Origin: Myxococcales bacterium
GTDB taxonomy: Bacteria > Myxococcota_C > UBA6777
Direction of reading: 5' to 3'
NCBI GenBank assembly: GCA_020632975.1
Contig: JACKEL010000005.1
Coordinates: forward strand, 124,001-188,000
Length of the DNA stretch: 64,000 bases
Of this stretch, positions 9,178 to 17,431 are shown piece by piece; within the stretch, counting starts at the first letter, position 1, and each line of letters opens with the position of its first letter. The notes beneath the pieces are model-generated. The model searched no databases, was not told the origin of the DNA, and saw only the letters and a list, made by a program, of their open reading frames with translations. The position numbers were made by a program, and so were the translations under genes.

Positions 9178-9447
9178 TTGTTCATAAGCGGCCTACTTCC
9201 CGGGGGTTTTCTTCTTTCTTTGCTGCTACTTTTGAGAGGAAGAGTCAAAGCATCCGATCTCGTAGTGAAGGTTGTTTCTGCCCTTGTCCTGATGCTGCTT
9301 TGTCTTTCGTATTTTAGTGCGGTGAGGGCTCCGCGTTTGGCGCCTTCAATACTTTTGGGAGGCTATCTCTCGATAGTGGCCTTGCTATCGCCTTTTGCGA
9401 TCTCCTTCTTGGAAAAGAACACTCACCCACCTGATACAAAAACATAG
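9178..9447 (+). CDS. Small hydrophobic membrane protein, doubtful start
   Basis: This 89-codon frame opens at a TTG (9178) and has no in-frame ATG near its beginning. It encodes three hydrophobic stretches (GLLPGGFLLSLLLLLRG; VVKVVSALVLMLLCLSYF; LLGGYLSIVALLSPFAI) separated by short basic segments, the pattern of a three-helix inner-membrane protein. The neighbouring 54-aa ORF also looks exported, so the two may form a small envelope pair. There is no recognisable family, and ribosome-site support for the TTG is weak. Confidence 0.35.
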   Translation: MFISGLLPGGFLLSLLLLLRGRVKASDLVVKVVSALVLMLLCLSYFSAVRAPRLAPSILLGGYLSIVALLSPFAISFLEKNTHPPDTKT

Positions 9448-9768
9448 ACTGATATCCGAGACCCAAAGAGAGAAGAGTGTCCCCTGTCCTTCAGTTTTGT
9501 GTCCTCTCGAAAAACCTGCCCCCAAAAACGCATCGCCTCCAACCTGCCCACCAAGCAAAGAGCCCCCCACCCCAAACAAGACGTCCAGCTCCGCGGTGTC
9601 TCACTTGACACATCGCACGGGAAAATTCATCGTTTTCAGAACCGCAACAAAAACAGAGACCTGGGCTTTCCAAAAGCTTCGTTCTTTTGGACGATTGCAG
9701 ATATCCAAACAGAGAAGCCCCTCTGAAAATCCTGAGCGTGCGTATTTTTCAACCAAGGGAGAACAACG
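9448..9768. other. Intergenic stretch before the CAP-domain gene
   Basis: In this 321-bp gap several overlapping frames are open, but none has a plausible start, composition or homology. A ribosome site (AAGGGAG, about 9758) serves the downstream ATG. I see no other recognisable element. Confidence 0.4.
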
Positions 9769-10581
9769 ATGCTGCGAGTTCTTTTTTTGAGTGCGATATC
9801 CTTGGGCTGCTGGGGGCTATTCGCTTCCGTTTATGCAGCCCCTTGTGACATGAGCGCGGGCGAGGCCGAAGTCCTCCAACGAACCAACAAGATCCGCCAA
9901 CGTGCGGGGCTTTCCACTCTTCGATGCAATAGCATCTTGCGCCAATACGCCCGAAAATGGAGCCGCAAGATGTGCCAAGATCGTTTTTTCTCCCACGACG
10001 ATCCCGAAGGTAGAGAAACCTTCTCTGCGCGCATGAGCCATATCGGTCTACTCACCGCACAAAAAGGCTTGGAGTCTTATGCTAGTGCAGAAAACATCTT
10101 TGCAGGCTCCCCCCGCCCCCAGTCCGCGATGCGATCATGGATGAACAGCCCAGGCCATCGACAAAATATCCTCACCCCACAGATGACCCACCTTGGCGTA
10201 GGGTATATCGCTTGTCGTGGTCGCCATCTTTGGACACAGATCTTTATGCGCCTGCGCAAAAAACGAGCACCTTCAGGCTCTTTTGGAATGAGAGTCCCCC
10301 AAGATAAGCTCTCCCCAGAACAAGCTGGGGCACTGCTGCTTGTCAAACCAGGCACCCGCCAACGCAGCGTACAAAGAAGAGTGATCCGTTCCACAGAGAA
10401 TGGGCAAGCCGTCACCACCACGATCACAACAACGCGGATTATCTCGGTGTATCCGGGCCCACGACCAGGCTCACGCAAGATCGTGACCCGCGTGATCGTC
10501 GTGACACAAAAAGAAAGCGCCCACGGTTCACAAACCCAACAACAAGAGCGCACAAATACCCAGATTATCTATAACTTTTAA
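9769..10581 (+). CDS. Secreted CAP (SCP/PR-1) domain protein
   Basis: The protein has 270 residues: a signal peptide (to about residue 23, VYA), then a CAP domain (about 30-160). Family motifs are visible: LQRTNKIRQRAGLSTL at the start, FFSHDDPEGRETF, ASAENIFAG and SWMNSPGHRQNIL, then GVGY..CRGRHLWTQIF. These supply the His/Glu cavity residues of the family. Several Cys residues could form disulfides. The last 100 residues are basic and Thr-rich without a known domain. Bacterial CAP proteins are extracytoplasmic; their biochemical roles vary and cannot be read from sequence. The start ATG follows AGGGAG. Confidence 0.85.
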   Translation: MLRVLFLSAISLGCWGLFASVYAAPCDMSAGEAEVLQRTNKIRQRAGLSTLRCNSILRQYARKWSRKMCQDRFFSHDDPEGRETFSARMSHIGLLTAQKGLESYASAENIFAGSPRPQSAMRSWMNSPGHRQNILTPQMTHLGVGYIACRGRHLWTQIFMRLRKKRAPSGSFGMRVPQDKLSPEQAGALLLVKPGTRQRSVQRRVIRSTENGQAVTTTITTTRIISVYPGPRPGSRKIVTRVIVVTQKESAHGSQTQQQERTNTQIIYNF

Positions 10582-10629
10582 ATCCCCACCCAACATCCCC
10601 GCCGAAGATCCCCAAGAACGCCCCACGCA

Positions 10630-11802
10630 CTACGAACAAGCCAAGATCGCCTCACGAAGACCTTGTGCGCTGACTTCGATGGAGTAACCTTCCACAAGTT
10701 GCAAAGCGCGTTCGCCCATCGCCTTCGCTTTTTGGGGATCTTCGATCAGTTTCAAGATGGCTCTTGCAAGATCGCGTTCATCTTCTGCGCGAAACAGATA
10801 ACCCGTTTCTCCCGGGATCAGAAGATCTTTTGCCGAACCAATGATATGGCTCAAAAGCAGCGGCAGCCCAAAGAGCATCGCTTCGTTGACCACCAAACCC
10901 CACGCTTCGTAGTTGGAAGGCAAGACAAAGCCATCCGCAGCCACAAAGTAACGCCCCATCTGCGTTTGGTTCACAAAGCCCTGAAAGAGAAGGCGATCGC
11001 CCAAAAGTTCCCGACCTTCGCGCAAGACTTCTTCGCGTTGTTCGCCATCGCCAAGCACCAAAAGAGCGACTTTTTTGTCTTTGGGGATATGCCGAAACGC
11101 CCGAACCAACGTCAAGATCTCTTTCCTTGGGATCAACTTTCCCGAGAACAAGAGGACAAACATATCATCCTCGATCCCCAACTCTTTTCGAGAGGTTTCT
11201 CGATCAAAGCTCTGACGTTGCTTGATAAACTCCGTAGAGTCCACAGAATAGGGAGAAAAGAACATCCGATCTTTGGGGATACCGTTTCGCAAGAGATGTT
11301 CTTTGGCTTCTTCGCCAACATACCCAAAAGCACTCACTCGACTGTAAGCCCAACGCAAAAACACCGTCCGTGCGGCTTTTTTCCAGAGTGGTGGAGGCTG
11401 ACGTTTCAGATCGGTAAACTCACCACGCATCAACACTTTGATCCCCAACATCGGGGCAAGCTGTAAGATTTGCAGTTCAAAAGCATATGTATAACCCGCG
11501 ATCACCACCCAATCAAAAGCCCCGTCACGCAAGCGTTTCCAAGCATCAGGCATGATATATGTCCGTGGATTGGACATATCCTCTCCGCGACGAATGAACT
11601 CGTACTCGTACCCCTCCAACATAGGCGTGTCCCAACTCACGGGCACACCAAAGCCTGGATCGATCTCGCCGCGAATACTGTGATCGCTGAAGTAATGGAC
11701 TTTGACATCAAACTCCGGATAGGAGGCCAATATCCGCCAAAGAGGGACATGATACTGAACGGGATGTGATACAAAAATTCCTACACGAATCTTTTTTTCC
11801 AA
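10630..11802 (-). CDS. GT4-family glycosyltransferase
   Basis: This is a 390-residue GT-B-fold glycosyltransferase. The N-terminal half starts with VGIFVSHPVQYHVPLWRIL. The C-terminal group-1 domain shows FSGKLIPRKEILTLVRAF, LVLGDGEQREEVL, FQGFVNQTQM and the nucleotide-sugar signature SNYEAWGLVVNEAMLFGLPL, with the usual Glu residues. It transfers a sugar from a nucleotide donor; the acceptor is unknown. The start is a TTG at 11802 with GGAG seven bases upstream. It stands alone, convergent with the CAP gene, so no pathway can be assigned from neighbours. Confidence 0.85.
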   Translation of the reverse strand: MEKKIRVGIFVSHPVQYHVPLWRILASYPEFDVKVHYFSDHSIRGEIDPGFGVPVSWDTPMLEGYEYEFIRRGEDMSNPRTYIMPDAWKRLRDGAFDWVVIAGYTYAFELQILQLAPMLGIKVLMRGEFTDLKRQPPPLWKKAARTVFLRWAYSRVSAFGYVGEEAKEHLLRNGIPKDRMFFSPYSVDSTEFIKQRQSFDRETSRKELGIEDDMFVLLFSGKLIPRKEILTLVRAFRHIPKDKKVALLVLGDGEQREEVLREGRELLGDRLLFQGFVNQTQMGRYFVAADGFVLPSNYEAWGLVVNEAMLFGLPLLLSHIIGSAKDLLIPGETGYLFRAEDERDLARAILKLIEDPQKAKAMGERALQLVEGYSIEVSAQGLREAILACS

Positions 11803-12038
11803 CCTACCACTCCATCTTGATTCGCTCTACAAAGCGATCCATTCCAAACAATCCGTAACCATCTAAGCGTTTCGGCATATAAAGCCAAGTCTCCCCACAA
11901 TTCAAGACCATCTACGCGCTTCCTCCACAGACATCACAGCAAAAGCGCATATCGCAGCAGAGACGCACCCCACCACAGAGGCGCACCTTACACACAAAAG
12001 AGAACAGGTTGGGGAAAAAAGAAGGGAAAGAAGATGTT

Positions 12039-12935
12039 CTAGGCAACGAGGGGATGGGGAGGATACTCTTCTGAAAAATAGTAACGAGCGAGGAAAAACG
12101 CCGCAGCAGCGCAAAGAAGATGCCATGCTGCATGTCCTTGTAAGATCGAGTGCGGTTCACAGCGCAGTTTGTGCAGATCGACATACCAGATGCCAAAAGC
12201 TGTCACCAAACACACAAGCGCAGCGACCATCCAAGAGCGATCAATCCGAGAGTAGCTGTGTTTTCGTTGCCAAACTTCAGCTCCCAGCGCCATCAAGATC
12301 AGTACGCCAAAAAGCGATCGTCGCGCATCAGGAAAGTACGCTTGCAGCACACCCAACAGTGAATTGAGCGCAATATAGGTCAATACAAAGCCTCTTCCTG
12401 TGAGCAAACCACCTCTCGCCAAGGCGTACACCAACACAAAGGTGCCCAAAAGGTACATCGCAGCGAGGTCAAACCACTGCCCCACAAACCGCAAGGTCGC
12501 ATGGTAGATCGCGCTAAACCATCCCACAAACCCCACAGCAAGGCCCAAAACAAATCCAAACCAATGCGAAGAAAGCAAGGTCTTTTGTAGGACCCGCGGG
12601 CTTCCTAGCGGAAGTCTCCACTGGCCAAGTTCGTCGAGTTCTTCTCGAAGATAGGACCGTCGAATCCGTACACGTTGCGCCTGAGACTCAACATCCAAAC
12701 GATGGAAGATCCACATCCCCACAAAGACGAACCCCAAACTCGACCAAGTATTCGACGGTTGCAAGATATGGCCGAAGTGTAGGGCTTCACAAAAGCAATG
12801 ATGTGGGAAGCATGTTGCGGGCGCCCAAGACTGCCAAACTTGGGCAAGTCTTGGCAAAGCGACGACGACAAAAGCGCTGCCGCCCACCAAGATCCCCAGG
12901 CCACCCATATAAACTTGCGGAGGATGCAAAAGCAT
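12039..12935 (-). CDS. Ceramidase-family (CREST) integral membrane hydrolase
   Basis: The product has 298 residues and about seven membrane helices. The alkaline ceramidase signature is visible: CFCEALHFGHILQPSNTWSS (from residue 47), SAIYHATL (His145), FDLAAM (Asp156) and HAAWHLLCA near residue 275. These supply the Glu, Asp and His residues that bind zinc in this superfamily. It also has a charged loop (about 80-115) rich in Arg and Glu. It follows mraY by 26 bp on the same strand, with AAAGGAA before the ATG, so co-transcription with murG-mraY is likely. Substrate is not proven; ceramide-like lipids are plausible, since a fatty acid hydroxylase and a desaturase lie elsewhere in the window. 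Confidence 0.75.
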   Translation of the reverse strand: MLLHPPQVYMGGLGILVGGSAFVVVALPRLAQVWQSWAPATCFPHHCFCEALHFGHILQPSNTWSSLGFVFVGMWIFHRLDVESQAQRVRIRRSYLREELDELGQWRLPLGSPRVLQKTLLSSHWFGFVLGLAVGFVGWFSAIYHATLRFVGQWFDLAAMYLLGTFVLVYALARGGLLTGRGFVLTYIALNSLLGVLQAYFPDARRSLFGVLILMALGAEVWQRKHSYSRIDRSWMVAALVCLVTAFGIWYVDLHKLRCEPHSILQGHAAWHLLCAAAAFFLARYYFSEEYPPHPLVA

Positions 12936-12961
12936 CGAGCGTTCCTTTCTCTGCGTATAAT

Positions 12962-14341
12962 CTAGCGAATCTTAAGAGCAGCAAGAGACAACAACGCCAG
13001 CATCGCAGAGACGATCCAAAAGCGCACGACGATCTTTGGCTCCGAGAGACCGCGATGTTGGAAGGTATGGTGGATCGGCGCTCGATAAAAGATCCGACGT
13101 CCCAGCACTTGAATCCCCAGCCAGTCCTGTACCGCAACCGACAACAGTTCTGCTAGGAAGACACCGCCCAAGAGGAAAAACAAAAACTCTTGTTTCAAGA
13201 GAACCATCACGGTTCCCAAGATACCACCGAGCGTAATGGAGCCTGTGTCGCCCATAAAGATCTCTGCGGGATAGGTGTTAAACCACAAAAATCCGACGAG
13301 CGCACCAACCACGGCTCCACAAAAGACCGCTGTTTCGCCAGCACCCGGCAAAAATGGATACCACAGATAACGCGCGGTGAGCATGTTGCCCAAGAAGTAA
13401 GCATAGATCCCGAAGACAAGGTACGAAAACAGCGTGGGGCCTGTCGCAAGACCGTCGAGGCCATCCGCAAAGTTCACGGCATTGGCGGCATATACGATCA
13501 TAAAGACGATCACAAAGATATACAGCCAAGACAGATCCATCAGGGGAAACTTGTAGAAAGGAATGTAGAGCTGACTGGGGCGGAACACCAAGACCTTGTT
13601 TCCAGGGACGGGATACTCCCAATGCTTCGGGCAATAGGCTCCTGAACCACAAGATGCGATGCACGCTTCGTCACTGCGACAAGCCTTGGATTGCGCATCT
13701 GCGGAACACGCCGCAGGAGGGGCACATCGGCCTTGCATACAAACGGCGCCTGTGACGCCGCAGGTATTTGTGGCGCAGTCCGCGTTGGTTTTGCAGGGCT
13801 TGTCGCACTCTTTGCTTTTCCAAGTCTTCACGCGACATCCAGACTGCTTCGTGGGATGCGGAAGCGGCGTGGTCCCGCTGTACAAAAAGAAGAATCCAAA
13901 GATCAGGCCATAGCTGATCTGCGAAAGGTACTTCGCTTTGCGTGAGAGTCCTGCATCGCTGTTTTGGTTGCGGATCTTGAAGTAGTCATCGATCCCGCCC
14001 ACCGCAGCGAACCAAAACATCGCAAAAAGCAGATAGTACAAAAAGGGACTGCGGAAATTGCCCCAAAGCGCAATCGACGCAAGGATCGCAAGGATCATCA
14101 AGATCCCCCCCATCGTCGGGGTCCCTTTTTTGCTTTCGACGGACATCACACTGTAATCACGCACGACATCGCGGATCTTACGGCGATAAAGAAAGTTGAT
14201 CACGGTGCGACCAATCAACAACGTGATCAAAAAGGATGTAAGCATCGCAACGATGGTGCGAAATGAAATATAGCGAACGAGGCGCAAAGGCCCCGCAGCC
14301 TCGAACGCTTGGACCAGATATTCACTGAGGTGGTACAGCAT
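12962..14341 (-). CDS. mraY: MraY, phospho-MurNAc-pentapeptide transferase with Cys-rich periplasmic insert
   Basis: MraY makes lipid I from UDP-MurNAc-pentapeptide and undecaprenyl phosphate at the inner membrane. Hallmarks are KKGTPTMGGI (71-80), GGIDDY with Asp118/119, NAVNFADGLDGLA (288-299), GFLWFNTYPAEIFMGDTGS and APIHHTFQHRG. The protein is 459 residues, about 100 longer than the usual 360. The excess is one insertion at about 158-252 (13586-13870) holding 12 Cys (first GCRVKTW, last AYCPKHW). By alignment with E. coli MraY it falls in the periplasmic loop after the fourth helix, just before the conserved LYIPFYK segment. The start ATG at 14341 overlaps the end of murG by 20 bp. The enzyme call is firm; the insert has no known role. 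Confidence 0.93.
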   Translation of the reverse strand: MLYHLSEYLVQAFEAAGPLRLVRYISFRTIVAMLTSFLITLLIGRTVINFLYRRKIRDVVRDYSVMSVESKKGTPTMGGILMILAILASIALWGNFRSPFLYYLLFAMFWFAAVGGIDDYFKIRNQNSDAGLSRKAKYLSQISYGLIFGFFFLYSGTTPLPHPTKQSGCRVKTWKSKECDKPCKTNADCATNTCGVTGAVCMQGRCAPPAACSADAQSKACRSDEACIASCGSGAYCPKHWEYPVPGNKVLVFRPSQLYIPFYKFPLMDLSWLYIFVIVFMIVYAANAVNFADGLDGLATGPTLFSYLVFGIYAYFLGNMLTARYLWYPFLPGAGETAVFCGAVVGALVGFLWFNTYPAEIFMGDTGSITLGGILGTVMVLLKQEFLFFLLGGVFLAELLSVAVQDWLGIQVLGRRIFYRAPIHHTFQHRGLSEPKIVVRFWIVSAMLALLSLAALKIR

Positions 14342-16319
14342 TCTTCACCTTTTGCAGAGTCTGCGAGAGATGGAGCATCTTTTCGCGCAAATGGAAACGC
14401 GGCGCAAATCCGATGCTGGTCAAAAGGAATTGATCGAGTTCTTCGGCCACTTTTTCGGGTGCCAAGACACCGCGTTCAACAAGGCGTGTCATCGCGAGCA
14501 CCACAGCCTCACGCAAACGCCAGTTGGGGTGCGTATACAGAGCACGCATCGCCTCGTAGACATCGGGATTTTTGGCAAAGTGGCCCATCGCCAAGATCCC
14601 TTCGCGCGCAACTTCAAAGTCGCGATCCATCATCAGTTTGCGAATCGCTGCCAAGATCTCAGGATCATCGCCGATCTGCTCAGAAAAGAAGATCGCGGTT
14701 TGTGCAGCGTTGGAACGCACTTCAAAATAGGGATCTTCAAATCCCAAAAGCAGCGTCTCTCGGACTTGTGGGTTCCAGACATTGAGTTGACGCAAGACTT
14801 GAAAAGCATTCCGTCGAATGAAACCAACTTGTCGATAGTCGCCACCCAAAAGCCGATGTAGCCGAGAAGCGGGCGTTTTATCTTGGAGGATGTAGAGGAT
14901 CAACTCCAAGTGATCGTGCAATTGGAGCAAGCCCACCAGTTTGACGCCCACGTTTCGGGTCTGCCAAGCATCCGAAGACAAGTAACCATCGGTTCGATAG
15001 GTAAGGTATTCAAGTTCGCGTGCGGGGATATCTTTCAAACCATGGCGGCCCAAGTACGAAACCAGCCCACCACCCGTCATCTCCGCAAAGACAGGTCCAT
15101 CACTTTTGGGAACAGGGCGAGAAGGCAACGGCTCCAAACGACCAGTTGCAAGCTGTTGGACGCGATCAACGATACGCCCCAAAGCTTCGACATCACCAAA
15201 GTTGAGGATCGCCTCACGCATCTTTTTGAGTCGTTCAGTATCGCCCAACAAATGCGCCACAGCGCTCGCCAACTCTTCGCCTGCAACTACGTCGATCAAA
15301 CCTTCGTTGGTGCGTTGAGCATGTTCGTAAACGACTTCCGCCGCGCCACCATCTTGGAGAGCGCGTGCGTTGCGGACTTGGTGATCACCCGGAAGGTTTG
15401 CTTTGGGGATGATCAACGCAGCGAGACCGCAAACCGCCATCTCTGTAAGCGTTCCAGCCCCACCACGACCAATCACAAGATCGGCAGCTGCATAGTAATC
15501 TTCGATCGGATCGAGATAAGCAAACATCTGATAGCGTTTGCGTTGTTCTTCTGTCAGAGAGATCTGAGCAAGGCGATCTTGGGTATCCTTTTCGGCCCGA
15601 TACAAGGGACTATCCAATCGCCCAACGCCGTGAATCACCCAGATATTCGGATCTTGCAGAAGTTGGGGCAGTGCATCCACGAGCGCGCGATTGATCGTGC
15701 GCGCACCTTGGCTGCCACCAAAAGCCAGCAACACCCGTGCATCTTCGGGAAGTCCGAGACGTTTGCGCGCCTCTTCACGAGGAACCCCCACCATCTCTTT
15801 ACGCACGGGATATCCGACAGCTTCAGCTTGTGGAAGATAGCGACGGCTCTCTTCAAAGCTGACCCCTGTACGATCCGCAAGTTTGCCGATCAAGAGGTTC
15901 AAGCGTCCGGGCATGAGATTTTGCTCATGCACAAAAGCCTTGGTTTGGGTGAGTCGAAGCTTTCGCAACAACACCCAAGCCAACATGATCGGCGCCGAAA
16001 CATAGCCACCTGTCGCGATGATCGCGTGGGGCTTGTACTGGCGCAGGATCAAGATCGCTTGGATCACACCGATCCCCAAACGCCAAGCAAAACGCAACAA
16101 ACTCAAGCTAGGACGAGCCCCTGGCCAACCCTCACTTGAGACAAAGCGGATCGGATAACCTCGCTTGGGTGCAATCTTTTCTTCTGCTTTGCCTTTGACG
16201 CCAACGTACAAAAACTCTGCATCAGGTTCACGACGACGCAACTCATCCGCAATTGCAATCGCGGGATACACATGACCACCCGTTCCGCCACCTGTTAAAA
16301 GATAACGACGTTTCTCCAA
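14322..16319 (-). CDS. murG: MurG glycosyltransferase fused to a HEAT-like C-terminal domain
   Basis: MurG adds GlcNAc to lipid I, giving lipid II on the cytoplasmic face of the membrane. Residues 1-395 are a complete MurG: GGGTGGHVYPA (10-20), ATGGYVSAP, HEQN (131-134), GGSQGARTIN (201-210), GRGGAGTLTE (284-293) and LPGDHQ. Residues about 396-665 are an extra domain with helical HEAT-like pairs, for example DPYFEVRSNAAQTAIFF, DRDFEVAREGILAMGHFA and HPNWRLREAVVLAMTRLV. The usual MurG is about 360 residues, so this is a fusion. The start is a TTG at 16319 behind AAGGAGAG. The stop lies inside the start of mraY (20-bp overlap), an order unlike the common mraY-murD-ftsW-murG run. The tail probably docks a protein partner (inference). 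Confidence 0.92.
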   Translation of the reverse strand: MEKRRYLLTGGGTGGHVYPAIAIADELRRREPDAEFLYVGVKGKAEEKIAPKRGYPIRFVSSEGWPGARPSLSLLRFAWRLGIGVIQAILILRQYKPHAIIATGGYVSAPIMLAWVLLRKLRLTQTKAFVHEQNLMPGRLNLLIGKLADRTGVSFEESRRYLPQAEAVGYPVRKEMVGVPREEARKRLGLPEDARVLLAFGGSQGARTINRALVDALPQLLQDPNIWVIHGVGRLDSPLYRAEKDTQDRLAQISLTEEQRKRYQMFAYLDPIEDYYAAADLVIGRGGAGTLTEMAVCGLAALIIPKANLPGDHQVRNARALQDGGAAEVVYEHAQRTNEGLIDVVAGEELASAVAHLLGDTERLKKMREAILNFGDVEALGRIVDRVQQLATGRLEPLPSRPVPKSDGPVFAEMTGGGLVSYLGRHGLKDIPARELEYLTYRTDGYLSSDAWQTRNVGVKLVGLLQLHDHLELILYILQDKTPASRLHRLLGGDYRQVGFIRRNAFQVLRQLNVWNPQVRETLLLGFEDPYFEVRSNAAQTAIFFSEQIGDDPEILAAIRKLMMDRDFEVAREGILAMGHFAKNPDVYEAMRALYTHPNWRLREAVVLAMTRLVERGVLAPEKVAEELDQFLLTSIGFAPRFHLREKMLHLSQTLQKVKNAVPPQ

Positions 16320-16609
16320 GACTCTCTCCTTCGCCTACATTCACCGAGACGGTTCGTTCGAGATGTCCATATATCGGAGCGCCTCACTTGTCTAGGCGAC
16401 CCCTTCTACCTACCCCCACAAGAAGTTGTTTCCGATCTTATGTAGCCTTGCACGGACACGCAAGAAATCAGCAGGAAACGATTTCGGCATTGACGCGGGG
16501 GCTTGGCTTGCATATAAAGACAGACCTTTGAACCAAAACAAAGCGTGTCTAGCACCCTTTGTCTTTCTTTTTTCGTCGGCAAGTATCGTGAAACGAGGGA
16601 GGCCCCATC

Positions 16610-17431
16610 GTGGTCAAAACGGCAAATAAATCAAAAAGCGGCAGCAAACCCAGTCGCAAAGAAATGAAACAACCCGATCAGTTTGTCGAGGTCGGCACCC
16701 AGAGCCTAGACTGGGTACACAACCATCGCCACCAAATCCTCGCAGGGATCGCAGCAGTTCTGGTGATCTCGCTTGGCGTCTTCTTGTTCTTCTATATGCA
16801 AGAACGCGGTGATCGTTCGGCTACCAACGCGCTTGGTGAAGCACTCAAAGTCTACCAAGCCAAGATCAGCAAAGATGGCGATGCATCGGGCACTGAAAAG
16901 ACCTACAAAACCGAAGCAGCACGCAACAAAGCGTCCCTCGAAGCTTTCGAAAAGTTGGTCCAATCCCATGGCGCATCGCGCTCTGGCGCTTTTGCAAGCC
17001 TCTACGTGGGCCACATCTACGCGAAACAAAAAGACTTTACAAAAGCTCAAGCAGCTTACGAAAAGTTTATCCAGTCTTTCCCCGCAAATGATCCTTTGCG
17101 CTTCCTTGGTATTGATGCACTTGCTTATGTGCTTTCTCAATCCAAAAAAGAAAAAGAAAGCATCGAACAACTCAAGCGTTTCAGCGAAGATGGCGCGCCG
17201 ATCTTCCGTTCGTTCGCATTGATGCGCCTCGCGAAACACTACGAAGCCCAAAAAGATCTCAAAAAAGCAATCCATTTCTACGGTCTCTTGAGCAAAGACA
17301 AGCTCAACAAAGAGTACCAAAAAGAAGCGAAAAAACGTTCCGCTATCTTGGCCTTGCAAGCTGGCGTAAAGACTGATACACAAGAGGACAAGCCCGCGCC
17401 GAAACAACCCAAACCGAAGAAGCGCAAATAA
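16610..17431 (+). CDS. YfgM-like membrane-anchored TPR protein
   Basis: The protein has 273 residues. It starts with GTG (16610) behind GGGAGG. A basic cytoplasmic segment precedes one membrane helix (about 42-63, ILAGIAAVLVISLGVFLFFY), followed by a periplasmic helical repeat domain with TPR-like pairs (FASLYVGHIYAKQKDFTKAQ; ALMRLAKHYEAQKDLKKAIH) and a Lys/Pro-rich tail. E. coli YfgM has the same plan and its gene precedes bamB (yfgL); here a BamB-like gene follows with a one-base overlap. YfgM acts in the periplasmic chaperone network around SecYEG. The assignment rests on architecture and gene order. Confidence 0.75.
   Translation: MVKTANKSKSGSKPSRKEMKQPDQFVEVGTQSLDWVHNHRHQILAGIAAVLVISLGVFLFFYMQERGDRSATNALGEALKVYQAKISKDGDASGTEKTYKTEAARNKASLEAFEKLVQSHGASRSGAFASLYVGHIYAKQKDFTKAQAAYEKFIQSFPANDPLRFLGIDALAYVLSQSKKEKESIEQLKRFSEDGAPIFRSFALMRLAKHYEAQKDLKKAIHFYGLLSKDKLNKEYQKEAKKRSAILALQAGVKTDTQEDKPAPKQPKPKKRK

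Noticed and set aside
14883..16139. 418-codon plus-strand ORF opposite murG
   Set aside because: It is the antisense of a clear MurG with intact motifs; its product is Gln/His/Arg-rich with no family, and there is no ribosome site.
16320..16609. tRNA gene in the gap upstream of murG
   Set aside because: A ggttcg-like string is present, but no acceptor stem or anticodon arm can be paired around it.
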